DNA from: Epithemia pelagica
Taxonomy: Eukaryota > Bacillariophyta > Bacillariophyceae > Surirellales > Surirellaceae
Assembly (NCBI GenBank): GCA_946965045.2
Contig: OX337239.1
Coordinates: 1,860,001 to 1,924,000 of the forward strand
Length of the DNA stretch: 64,000 nt
Direction of reading: 5' to 3'
This document shows positions 10,846 to 20,787 of this stretch, one piece after another. Both the position numbers and the translations under genes were made by a program. Numbering within the stretch: the stretch's first letter is position 1; every line of letters begins with the position of its first letter. The notes under the pieces are model-generated. The model searched no databases. It was not told the origin of the DNA and saw only the letters and a list, made by a program, of their open reading frames with translations.

Positions 10846-11310
10846 TTGAATTGTCCTAGGAAACATGCGGTGGCGGGACGGACCATAGTTATGCAGCTGT
10901 GGTTTGTAACTGCCGTTTCCTGTAGTGTCAACCTCCGAGGACTCTGGAGCACCGCAATTCATCATGGACATCGATGCGTTCCATACAATCTATACAGTAG
11001 TAATCCTTCGATTGAAACCGCCCATTCCGTAAACCTCGTCCATTGCAAACCACAGGTGAATGTAGGCCTGTTCAGAGGCATGCATGCAGCAGTAGTATGC
11101 AATGAAAGGGGTCTACGTGATGGGAGGATTCCTTCGGATAAGGTTCTAAAGTTCTTGCATCTTCTTTCGATTGAAACCACCCATTCCATACACCTCATCC
11201 ATTGTAAACCACAGGTGAATGTAGGCCTGTTCAGAGGCATGCATGCAGCCGTAGTATGCAATGGAGGAGTGTACGTCATTGGTGGATTCATTCGAATGGA
11301 ATAGACAGAT
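10846..11310 (+). pseudogene. Decayed Kelch-repeat remnant
   Basis: Three Kelch-like blades can be traced on the + strand. The first is H-S-Y-A-A-V-V-C-N at about 10885. The second is M-H-A-A-V-V-C-N at about 11080, followed one frame away by V-Y-V-M-G-G-F. The third is M-H-A-A-V-V-C-N-G-G-V-Y-V-I-G-G-F at about 11241-11292. The last two lie in nearly identical ~98-bp direct repeats (about 11007-11104 and 11168-11264; 161-bp period). Blades fall in different frames and no intact gene can be assembled without shifts, so this looks like a fragment of a Kelch/F-box-type gene or badly decayed exons. Confidence 0.5.
11007..11264. repeat. Two ~98-bp direct repeats (Kelch blade duplication)
   Basis: Copies at about 11007-11104 and 11168-11264 differ at about eight positions. 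Both contain the same tract around GGCATGCATGCAGC. They represent a duplicated Kelch blade. Confidence 0.75.
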
Positions 11311-11746
11311 GTTCCGGATTTCTTGCAAAAACGTCCTCGGCAAGCGCGGCCAGGAGGAAACACTCTGGATCCAGCACAACCCATACAGGACTAAGCATAA
11401 GGCCGCCAACCCACATTCCTGTTCGTAGATGGTCCTTCTAGTCACTGCTTGCTCTCCGATCGTCGAACTTTTTTTCAACACAACATGACAACATGACCTC
11501 AAACAAAAGATTCTTCCGGAGCTTGCGGCGGTCAAACTTCTAATATTTGAATTTTGAATTCTCTTCCATATTCGCCCCCGCGCACGCCCCGCCCCGTGCA
11601 GATCTGATGCTCCGATCCGGGATTCGGAAGCACAAGTGCGTCACTTCGACGACGGCGAGAGGAGTTCCATCCACCCTTTCAGTTCGTCAATCATAGATGC
11701 GACAAGCCTTTTGGCTGGAATCTATCCAAGACGAGAGAGAGAGCCC

Positions 11747-14218
11747 ATGATTGCAGCAGGAGCAGACCACTCGAACGGCATGAGCCGACGAAAACCTAGA
11801 GGATTGGGGACATTCCGTCGGTCGTGGGCTTCTTCATTGTTCTTGTCCTCACGACGACACCCAAGATCCTCCATGTTTGTGTCGTGGTTGTCCCCTCTCG
11901 GTATCCTTCCCATGGCCTTGGCCTGGTCGTCCCATCATCCTTCGACCATGTTTGCAGCAGCATGGACATCCTCGTTGTCGTCGTCATCATCATCATCATT
12001 GAGGCAACAGCAAGGGTCGTTCTCTTCGCCATCTGGGATTCAGTCATTCTCATCGTTGAAAACCAATACTCCACCGTCACATGCATTCCGTTTTCGCCGT
12101 TTGACAACAACAACAACAACAACAACAACAACCACAAACCCAGCTGGACCGTTGTGGTCCGCCAAAGCCAGTGTCAATGATAATATCAAGTCACAACGCG
12201 ATACGTCGGAGTCCAAAATTGTCGCCAAGGGCGTGGTGGTGTCGCAATTCGCCAGTGTCACAGCCGTCCGACTCTTGGACGATGTAATGACGACCTCCGA
12301 CAACAACAAGAACAACCCCACGACGTCCACGACGTCCAAACCAACATCCTCCTCCTCGTCATCAACAACAACCACCCCCAAAACAACCTCGACCAAATCC
12401 ACTGCCGCAACGACCGGAGGAGACGATTATCAAGGACGACTGGTAGAATTTCCCACTTCCAGCAGTGAAAGTGAAACCTCATCATCCCTCGGTGTGGTTG
12501 TGGCCCATCGTCCTCCGATTGTCTTTGTCCAGGCCTTGCCGGATGACAGTAAGAGCATTCGCAACACCCTACCAAAGGAGAGTGACGACAAGAATCATGT
12601 CCTCCTCTGGAATACCCGGCTACAAATACCCGTGGACACTATGGGCCAAAATAATCTGTTTGATTGTATAGGAAATCCGATTTCCATGGATGAAACGGAT
12701 GCTGCTAGTACCGAACCAACAGAACAAGAACCACGACAACGAGCGGTGTTTGCTCCCATTCCTCAAGTCAAAGATATTGCCTTGATCAATGTTCCCATGC
12801 TGACAGGAACGACCATGATTGATGCCTTGTCTCCCTTGGGACGAGGACAAAACATGTTGTGGGTCGGACACAATGTCACTGATATGCGCACCTATGTCAT
12901 GGACTGTTTGGCACAACAATTGCAACCACCACAAACTGAGGAGGAGGATTCCCAACCACCAATCCAATGTATCTATGCCGCGCTGGACGAGTCATTACAA
13001 GTCCAAGAATTGCTACAAACAGTCGACATTCGAGACAAGGTACGCGTGGTGGTACCCAATATGAACCCTGATAACAATGGGGATGATACTGACAATGAGA
13101 AAGATGATGAAATGAGCCGCGCCGCCAAGGCGGTCTTGACGGCTGCCACATCGTGTGCCATGGCCGAATCCTTGGCATTGGAGGAGGGCGCCCATACCAT
13201 TGTGGTGATTGATACCTTGGATTGGCACAAGCGATTGTGGGATGGTACAACACGTGTGTTGGTCCAGGAATTTGGTATTGATGCCGTGGTCAAGGGCGAT
13301 CGCGAAGGAGGTGCATCCTCGGAAATGCGAGCCTTTTTTGCCACTCTCATTCAACGCGCGGCCCAATTCAATGCCGCTCGAGGAGGCGGGAGTCTCACCT
13401 TGGTCCTCTTGACTCAAATACCAGAATTGGACATGGCATCCGAAAGTGACAATGAGGGAGAGGATACCGACGCCGTGTTTCAAGAATCGGATTTTGAAAA
13501 TTCCAGTCCGGCCATTCAAGAACGCATCAAGGTTTTGACCCAACGAAAGATTCCTCTAACAACCGACAATTTGCGCAAAATTAACATTCCCATTCCCTCG
13601 GCGGTCGAAGGGAAACGACGATTAATCTTGCAGCACGTTGATGACTTGATTAGCATGTCGGATGGACAATTGTGGTTTGACGAGCGATTGGAAAAAGTAC
13701 CGACGTCTGCTGTGTTGGGACAAGGTGTTGGTCGTCGACAGTGTCCACCTCTGGATCCACAACGAAGTTTTACCCGTGTCGGAATTGGTGCCGACACAGA
13801 ATCACGGGCCGATGCACCGGCACTGCGGCGATGCAATTTAGAAGGGCTCCGTCTCATCTTGTCACAGGCCGCCGCTATGGATGGTGCCGAAGTGACCTCC
13901 GCCACACGCAAACAAGTCCAAAAGCAACAAGCTCTCTTGTTGGCCATGCATCAAGTTGCCGGTGGTGGTGGCCGGTCCTTGGCGGAATCTTGTGCTGTTC
14001 TATTGGCAGCAGCCGAAGGATTCTTGAATGAGGACCTGGATAGTGTTGGCACATTGGAAGAACAACAACATGACATGGTCAGTGGACTTTTGCAACATTT
14101 GAAAACAACCAATTCCGACGTGATGAGTCAAATCAACCAAAGTCTCGACATGACCACAGAACAGAAAGAAAATTTGATCAACAGTATCCAAGAGTATGTA
14201 AAAGTCAACGATTGCTGA
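11747..14218 (+). CDS. F1-ATPase alpha-like protein with degenerate nucleotide-binding loop
   Basis: I chose the ATG at 11747; a second candidate is at 11779, and the open frame upstream begins only with GTG. The first ~150 residues are basic, hydrophobic and Ser/Thr-rich with long polyThr, consistent with an organelle presequence. The core resembles the catalytic half of F1/V1 alpha subunits. It has a segment equivalent to the A-x-x-P-I-G-R-G-Q block (S-P-L-G-R-G-Q at about nt 12830-12850), a hydrophobic V-V-I-D-T-L-D strand at the Walker B position, and a C-terminal T-R-V-G-I-G block. Where alpha subunits have the GDRQTGKT loop this protein has G-H-N-V-T-D-M-R-T, without the Lys-Thr. It is therefore probably not an ATP-hydrolysing subunit. 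A regulatory or assembly role at an organellar ATP synthase is inference. Confidence 0.65.
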   Translation: MIAAGADHSNGMSRRKPRGLGTFRRSWASSLFLSSRRHPRSSMFVSWLSPLGILPMALAWSSHHPSTMFAAAWTSSLSSSSSSSLRQQQGSFSSPSGIQSFSSLKTNTPPSHAFRFRRLTTTTTTTTTTTNPAGPLWSAKASVNDNIKSQRDTSESKIVAKGVVVSQFASVTAVRLLDDVMTTSDNNKNNPTTSTTSKPTSSSSSSTTTTPKTTSTKSTAATTGGDDYQGRLVEFPTSSSESETSSSLGVVVAHRPPIVFVQALPDDSKSIRNTLPKESDDKNHVLLWNTRLQIPVDTMGQNNLFDCIGNPISMDETDAASTEPTEQEPRQRAVFAPIPQVKDIALINVPMLTGTTMIDALSPLGRGQNMLWVGHNVTDMRTYVMDCLAQQLQPPQTEEEDSQPPIQCIYAALDESLQVQELLQTVDIRDKVRVVVPNMNPDNNGDDTDNEKDDEMSRAAKAVLTAATSCAMAESLALEEGAHTIVVIDTLDWHKRLWDGTTRVLVQEFGIDAVVKGDREGGASSEMRAFFATLIQRAAQFNAARGGGSLTLVLLTQIPELDMASESDNEGEDTDAVFQESDFENSSPAIQERIKVLTQRKIPLTTDNLRKINIPIPSAVEGKRRLILQHVDDLISMSDGQLWFDERLEKVPTSAVLGQGVGRRQCPPLDPQRSFTRVGIGADTESRADAPALRRCNLEGLRLILSQAAAMDGAEVTSATRKQVQKQQALLLAMHQVAGGGGRSLAESCAVLLAAAEGFLNEDLDSVGTLEEQQHDMVSGLLQHLKTTNSDVMSQINQSLDMTTEQKENLINSIQEYVKVNDC

Positions 14219-14911
14219 CAGTGTGACTAAAAGAGATTTTGCAGACTATGATGCACGGTACGGTGCTGTGTGTAAAACAACTCTGCAGACTAGTCAACGA
14301 CTTGCTCTGCAATCCATTCCGGACAAACGACAGGCCTATATAAAATCATCTATCATGTCTCTGATAATGGTTCCGGGAGCGCAAAAGATTAGTGAACAAC
14401 GATTTTAGACAGTCAGTGAGATTCAGAATCTAGGTAATCGAAGCGTATGTCCATCAACTACACAAGATGAAGATTAGAGTAAAGTTCTATGGCGTGCACT
14501 ATGGGAAAGTTCCCGATGCTTCGACCACCAGTCCAAAGTATTGACGATTATGTATCGCTTCAGACGTCCCAAATTCATTCATAGGAGCATGAGTCAACTT
14601 TCATAGGTTGCAGCACAACGAGGTGACCACAGAGCGGCTGTTTCGTCATTGGAATGCTGCCTAAGTAGGCAATATTCCGTCTCATCAGAAAAAGTCGCTC
14701 CCTCAAAGGGAGTTCATGGCGTAATGCCCAACACTGAAATTCATTGCCTTCTTCATATACAATCATCCGACTTCACCAGTCCCCTTTAGAAAAGCAAGAC
14801 ACGAAGATTCGTCCTAGTAGGTTGCATTGAAGCCTTGAGTGTTTACTCATTCCTTACGTCATCGCTTTACGCGTTATGTTATCGCTTGTCCCAAGAAGTA
14901 TCCTTTGCTTC
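14219..14911. other. Intergenic, no gene seen
   Basis: This 690-bp stretch lies between the convergent F1-alpha-like and MerT/P-like genes. It has no recognisable coding or RNA feature. Confidence 0.5.
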
Positions 14912-16182
14912 TCACTCATCGATACCAGTCGATAAAGTCACAGTCTTGGGAACGGATTGAACGATTGTGGCTCCCGAAAATCCGGCATCGGCCACGGCTT
15001 GAAGGAGTGAAGAATACGAGTTCAACGTAGTCGTATTCGAGGTTGACGACATTTCTGGTAACCATTGTACAGTGGCACTCCCACCTTGTTTCGCACCCGT
15101 GGTGTACAACTGTGCTTGCGCTGTGACGACACCCGGTACTTTTCGCAAGGCGCCATGAACGGCATGAATACATGCAACACAGCCCATTCCAGGAATTTCC
15201 ACAGTGACTTCATTTACTTGGACGACCTATTTTCCTGTGCGAATGGCTTCTGGCCATTACCATCTGAACTGAGGTGTTCCATGGTCTCTTTTTGTGGCTG
15301 TTCTTGTTTCAACAGACTGGTATTCATCACATGCCTTTGGTTGCACCAATCCAAAGCCTCGGGCAACATGGCGACACTGATACGTGCTGCATAGGCCAAG
15401 AACCATTGCCAGAATGATGACGAGTGCAATTTTTGTTGGGCACCTGTCACAACCAAAAGGGCCATGAAATGTGGACGCATGGGGCCCAAGACCTTGTTCC
15501 AGCCGGCACAACCAATGGCAAGGACATTGAGTGCCAACTGGATCAAACAACATGCCGATGCCACAAGGGGTACCACCAAATTGTTCCAAATAGACCATCC
15601 GACAACCGCAGTATTGTGACAATTGGTGGTAGTAACAAAGCCTTCCGTCAAAGACTTGGTTCCAGCAATCCAGGCGAGGAATCGTGGCACAATGACGAGA
15701 ATGGCGGTGGTACAAGCAAACTTGTTCCTCATATGGGGTGACCAAAGCAAGTGATAGGCATCCGTTTCTTTGTCATTGTGACCTCCACGATAGTTGTAAG
15801 GGAAACGTGATAAAGAAGTATGTCTTCGATCAAGCGTGTTGGTCATCTTTTGGTTTGGTCGCAGGAATAGCTTGCCGACTCGTTTCTTGAGGAAACGTGG
15901 CCCGGCAAGAAGACCTGTTTTTGACATTCCTTCCGTAGTCGCGACAACATCAGTGCTTTGATTTGGATTCTCAGTCTCCGGAATTGATGATGAGCAACAA
16001 GTATCTGCTGGTTGCACAGATTCAGGATCTTCTTGTGATTCTGCCAAATATCTTTGGCAAGAAAATCTAGATATCGAACATAATGATAAGGAAGTACATT
16101 GCTGGAACGTAAATGTTTCTGCGGGGGAAAAGACTGTATACGCGAGCAGCGACATAGCCCTCATCATGTCGATTCGTCTCAT
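14912..16182 (-). CDS. MerT/MerP-like heavy-metal membrane protein with C-terminal HMA domain
   Basis: The N-terminal part (16182 to about 15261) starts with a signal-like sequence. After a Ser-rich linker it has several hydrophobic segments, one containing A-C-C-L-I-Q, reminiscent of the vicinal Cys pair in the first helix of MerT/MerF mercuric transporters. A shifted frame (about 15216-14912) encodes an HMA metal-binding domain with G-M-G-C-V-A-C (CxxC). The first frame would stop at 15214. A phase-consistent 44-bp GT...AG intron (15260-15217) would join both into 408 residues, but it is unusually short, so a frameshift or another intron is possible. In bacteria MerT and MerP are separate proteins that pass Hg(II) from CxxC to the membrane Cys pair. 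Metal identity here (Hg, Cu or other) is unknown. Confidence 0.6.
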
Positions 16183-16965
16183 CGTCTACTTGTACATGGA
16201 TCTCTTGTGGATTTTCTCCATCGAAATCACCATGGGTCGCTTATAAGACGCATTTGAGTCAGTAGATATAAGTCTACCTACCTAGCACCCGTGAGCTTAT
16301 TAGACTATGGTTTTTTACCTACCTAGCACCACAACTCTCTACCTAGCCTTGTTTGTCCACTCTCCAAAGCTTTGACGTCGAGATGTCTTGATCCAATGTG
16401 AAAACTAAATGCCCTCGTTGACCTCAATTGATCGTTTCCCATCATTTCCGGGTGGACAACCACACGGGTGAGCGCTTTCTTGGATAGTCTGCCGCGGTCC
16501 GAGAAACCTGGAATGATTGCAATGTTCATTCATGGACCAAAGAATGTGTTCTGGCCAAAGTTTCGTCAGGTCTGTGTTCAGCATTGGGTTTTGGAAGTAA
16601 GGCCCTCGGTGGACCTCACGTTGTTCGGCGCATCAAGACACAAACGAAAAGCTATTCGAGAAATCCTGTTACTTGAAACAAAACTACCCGTTCTTGAATG
16701 CTACACATGTAATGATGTAGAAGCAGAGATCTCCATCCGCAATGAGAAATTAGGTTGTTCTTTGTCTACATACTTTAAATTATTTCGGGTAGCACTATTC
16801 TTTGCGACAAATATCATGTTTATCGAGGAAGTCAATCGTATCTCTGTGGTCGATACGCCATGGACAGGCAACCTTCACGGAACCACACAAGGCATTACAA
16901 ATACAAAAAAGGAAACAATTTCGGAAGCATGATTCTTCGACACTGTTTCCATTGTCTGTTTTCTT
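16183..16965. other. Intergenic; unassigned open frame on + strand
   Basis: The + frame at about 16510-16932 is open but has no recognisable motif or convincing start. A short motif CTACCTAGCAC recurs near 16275-16345. No gene can be supported. Confidence 0.35.
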
Positions 16966-19359
16966 TTAGGAACGTAGGAACCGTGGACGTCCATCGCCTC
17001 GTCGTTCCACATTAAGTGCAAATCCCGAGGACGGTTCGTCGTCGTTATCAAGTTTATTGTTCAAACGAGGTGGCAAGTATCCACTCGAGTCACGCAAATG
17101 GCTCCCTTGACTGCCCGTTCCCATGAGATACCGAGAACTGGCCCGGGAAGTTTCTTCGGCTTGCAAAAAGCGGGTGGATCCGCATTGATTCATCGGTTCC
17201 ACCAAGATGCGTGTAGACGATCGTCGTCGAACACTGCTTCGACTGCTACGACGGCCACTGCTATTGTTGCTGCTGCTCATGCGACTGCTACGACGGCCAC
17301 TGCTATTGTTGCTGTGGCTCATGCGGCTGCGACGATAACTACTACGAGTGCTGCTGCTAAAATCTTGTGGCTCGTATTCTTCTGGTTTCAATTCCATATC
17401 AGGCTTTTGGGCTGCCGCCCGATCTTCGGGAGTTCCGACATGCATTTCGTCGGGTTGAAACCCGGCGCAGCGTCGATGCATAGCGGCCAAGACCCATGCG
17501 CCGGAGCAAATCCCCGAGGCTTCCAATCCCAAACAGACATTAATGAGAATATACACCATGGGGTTGGACAAGAAAACAACTGGAAAGGTCGCCCCCAACA
17601 ATTTCCACGAAATGGATCCAATCAATGTGACAATAATAGCCCCCAACAAACCCGTGTTGAAGAATTCTTGCAATCCCTTGGGAACACCCCAAATGTTCTC
17701 GGAATTCTCGTCGTCCGTGTCGACATTGACGGTAGTGATGCGGGCAATCAAAAAGGTCAAGAGCGTGACCATGATTTGTCGTCCAATCATGAATCGCGGA
17801 ATGTTGTGACCTTGGTTGTGAACCAACAGAATTTGAATGCATTTCATGACTGTGGATGGATACTTGGCCAATTGTTCCATGGGCAATCGAGAAACGGCAA
17901 AGACGGCAATTTGGGTGCCTTCCAAAATACCCAAGATAATCATGAGACCAAAAAACAAGACAACCGACACGGCAACGGGTATGCCACTCCACATGTTGGT
18001 CTTTTCTTGAAACAATGCCGTCAACGTAACTGCCAAGGAAAAGCACAACAAAACGACAGAGAATACGACTCGAGCGTAGAATCCAATCTTGTCCCTGGTG
18101 GATTCCTCTTCTTCCTCCTCATCGATACCAGGGAAAATGATATTTTCGTCTCCCTCTTCTTCTTCGTCCACCTTTTCCGTATCATCTTTGTCGGCATCGG
18201 TGTAATTCTCCAATTCTTCGACTGTTCCTCCTCCCTTTTCTTCGTCCGTTCCTTCTTGGGCGGTGGTTTCTTCTGCATTGCTACCGGCAAACCAAGCAAA
18301 GGCGGCTTGCAACAAATAAGCCGCATGCATGGTCCCCGAGGCTTCCAATGCCAACGAGACTCGGACGGTAAAGAGCATGGCCCGTGTGTTGATATAATCC
18401 AACATGCATTGAGAGGCATTGACTTGAGAATGCAATTGTCCCATCATGGCCGTGACCAAAATAATGGCCAAACTCGAACGCACAAAGACCTCCAAAACAA
18501 TGACGGGCCAATCCCAAATTTCGGCCGATCCATCGACGGGTGCTCCACACTGGTTGGTCACAAAGACGAGCAAAATGACGAGAAACTGACGTCCAATCAA
18601 GTAACGATCCAAATTGTTCCCCTCATCCAAGATGCTCGTGCAATGATAGGCAATGGGATGAGATGGTTGATACAAGGACGAGTCTACCGGAACCAATCCA
18701 ACCAAGGCACCCTGGCCTCCTTCGACCAAACTCAACCAAGCAATGGCCACCCACACCACGGTCAATGCCAAGGCGGAATGAATGTCTTGCGAAATGGACG
18801 TTTGTTCTTGCAAAATCATGGCCACCACCACGACAATTGAAAACAACAAGAGAATGGTGGAATAGGTGTATTGAAACAGAGTCCACGCACTCAGTTTCTT
18901 GTCGTCGGTCACCAAGGGCGAGGGGGGAGGTTCATTATCATTCGATGCCGTGGAACCATAATTTGAGGATACCTTGTTCCTGTGGTCTTCTGGCACCACA
19001 AGAACCACCGAAGGAGCCCTCCTGGATGACGATTCACTATGGTCCATCATCTTCTTGCTGGGAGACTTGTCTTGGTCGTCGTCGCTCGCCGATAAGGATT
19101 TGGAGGATGTGGACTGCGTCAAGGCAATGGCAAGGGCCGGTCTCGTAGTTGTTGTGGTCGTTACTTGCGGTGATGTGGTCGTCAACTCTGTGGCACTGGT
19201 GAGTTTGTCGTCGTCCTTGGTCTCGTCCACACTATCCGTTGTAGTAGTAGTGTCCTTCTCCTCCGTCGATGGAGACGTATGGTCCAATGTTTCGCGGTCT
19301 TCTTGGTTTTGGCTGCTGTCTGGATCGTTGGTGTTTGTTGTACTCGTGGTCGTCGTCAT
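16966..19359 (-). CDS. Silicic-acid transporter (SIT) with long cytoplasmic tails
   Basis: SITs are diatom plasma-membrane, Na-coupled silicic-acid carriers that feed cell-wall silica. The first true ATG is at 19359 and gives 797 residues; the frame opens earlier with TTG. Ten hydrophobic segments form two pseudo-repeats. Both carry the SIT signature: E-G-G-Q (residues ~213-216) with G-R-Q (~256-258), and E-G-T-Q (~480-483) with G-R-Q (~526-528). Other family blocks include N-L-D-R-Y-L-I-G-R-Q, S-Q-V-N-A-S-x-C-M-L-D-Y-I and L-E-A-S-G-I-C-S-G-A-W-V-L. SITs are usually about 550 residues. This one has a ~150-residue Ser/Thr/Asp-rich N-tail, an acidic central loop and a C-tail with tandem Arg/Ser/Asn repeats (nt ~17215-17345), likely phosphorylation platforms (inference). 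It neighbours a MerT/P-like gene, with no operon logic. Confidence 0.93.
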   Translation of the reverse strand: MTTTTSTTNTNDPDSSQNQEDRETLDHTSPSTEEKDTTTTTDSVDETKDDDKLTSATELTTTSPQVTTTTTTRPALAIALTQSTSSKSLSASDDDQDKSPSKKMMDHSESSSRRAPSVVLVVPEDHRNKVSSNYGSTASNDNEPPPSPLVTDDKKLSAWTLFQYTYSTILLLFSIVVVVAMILQEQTSISQDIHSALALTVVWVAIAWLSLVEGGQGALVGLVPVDSSLYQPSHPIAYHCTSILDEGNNLDRYLIGRQFLVILLVFVTNQCGAPVDGSAEIWDWPVIVLEVFVRSSLAIILVTAMMGQLHSQVNASQCMLDYINTRAMLFTVRVSLALEASGTMHAAYLLQAAFAWFAGSNAEETTAQEGTDEEKGGGTVEELENYTDADKDDTEKVDEEEEGDENIIFPGIDEEEEEESTRDKIGFYARVVFSVVLLCFSLAVTLTALFQEKTNMWSGIPVAVSVVLFFGLMIILGILEGTQIAVFAVSRLPMEQLAKYPSTVMKCIQILLVHNQGHNIPRFMIGRQIMVTLLTFLIARITTVNVDTDDENSENIWGVPKGLQEFFNTGLLGAIIVTLIGSISWKLLGATFPVVFLSNPMVYILINVCLGLEASGICSGAWVLAAMHRRCAGFQPDEMHVGTPEDRAAAQKPDMELKPEEYEPQDFSSSTRSSYRRSRMSHSNNSSGRRSSRMSSSNNSSGRRSSRSSVRRRSSTRILVEPMNQCGSTRFLQAEETSRASSRYLMGTGSQGSHLRDSSGYLPPRLNNKLDNDDEPSSGFALNVERRGDGRPRFLRS

Positions 19360-20787
19360 GCCATTAAGTGGGACAGTGTCGTATGTCAAACAACGTTTCT
19401 TCCTTAGGCGAGTGGACAAGAAAGGCAAGTGTCTTTGGTTGTATAGAATATCTTTTATCTATTTTTTTGTCGTTGAATACAGAGCGACAATATCCGTTGC
19501 TGTTGTGAATGAGCGTTCCAATAATAATAAAAGTATAGCAAGCAGGTCTGTTGGACACACTGTTCACACGTCTTTCCAATGGCATGCACGATCCGAACAA
19601 TACGCTGAGTGTCTATGAACTATGAATTCATCTCACCTTTTGCTTTCTCGGAGTCGTTTGAACCTTTTTCCCAAGAGTTGAGATGGGATCTTGGTTGGCT
19701 ACACTCGCTAGAGCTGCTATTTGTCGTTCTCCAACCGAAAAAGACACACGACTCGATCGTACCAAGCCCCAAGACATTTCGAAGAACGGGTAGCATTGGT
19801 AGCTTTTCGCTAGGCATACTAGGGTGAGGTTACTCCGGGAATCCCAAGTCTCCCAAGTCCTCTTTGTTGCTCTTGACTTTTTTGTCATGAGAATGCGAGA
19901 ACTGCCTACCAGTAGGGTCAAGATGCATGTCCTCGTAAAGCGAATCCACCGGTTTGCACCAGATACCTGCTGGACCGAAAAGACAACTGCGGCAGTGTTC
20001 TAAGAGTGCCTTTTGGCTTTTTTGCGGTTGAAGGTTGCTGCCATGACTTCTTGGACTCTTGTGATAAAGTAACGATAGCTTTACTACTTGACTCTTCTAG
20101 TAGAGAGGGGTAGGTAGAGCGATGTAAGATGTAACTCCATGTGGTGTGGTCTCACCTCTTCTTTACCACAACTTTCCTCCCAAGTGATGTTAGCGAAGGG
20201 ATGACGCCAGAACAAGTTGAATACACGACGAAAACTGGCTTCTGATTGCTGCATCCGGATCCGGTTGGAAGCGACCCACCAACGAATGCCAGCCGAAGAC
20301 GTCATTGCCATTGATTTCTTCTCGAGATCTTGTTGGTACAGAATCGCGCGCTTTGTCCTGGCCCTTGTCTTGTAAAAGATACATGGTTTTAGAGCGTAAG
20401 CGTCTGTCGTTCGATTGTTGCATGGAATAGCAGTCTCATAATATAATCCATTCTTCCATTGGAGGAAATACGGCAACAAAAGAGTTCATGACAAAATGGG
20501 TACAGCCAATAGTTCTAGGAGGAGAACTACTCCTAGGACCTAGGAGTGGATACCTCCTAGTAATTCAAAAAGCTATGAGTACTATATAGGTGTACTTTCT
20601 GCTCCGCCGATTTTGGTTGTTGCGAAGATGCTCTCCTTCGTTCGAACGGCAATCGTCGGGGAACCAATCGAACACTCGAGATAGAGCGGCAGAGTACGAT
20701 AGCAAACAGAAAGCGAGGTCAGCACCGTTGGAGACTCTCGCATCATTCGTTTCGTTGAGTTAAAGGTTGGACAGGGGAATATTCCGC
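19360..20787. other. Shared 5' region of two divergent genes
   Basis: This 1.4-kb gap separates the SIT start (-) from the Dsc3-like start (+). It contains CCTAGGAG-type short repeats and partial palindromes at about 20515-20570. Short frames show no recognisable protein. It probably holds both promoters. Confidence 0.4.

Noticed and set aside
17098-18840. Long + strand open frame (580 codons) opposite the SIT gene
   Set aside because: It is an antisense shadow; the - strand has the full SIT motif set.
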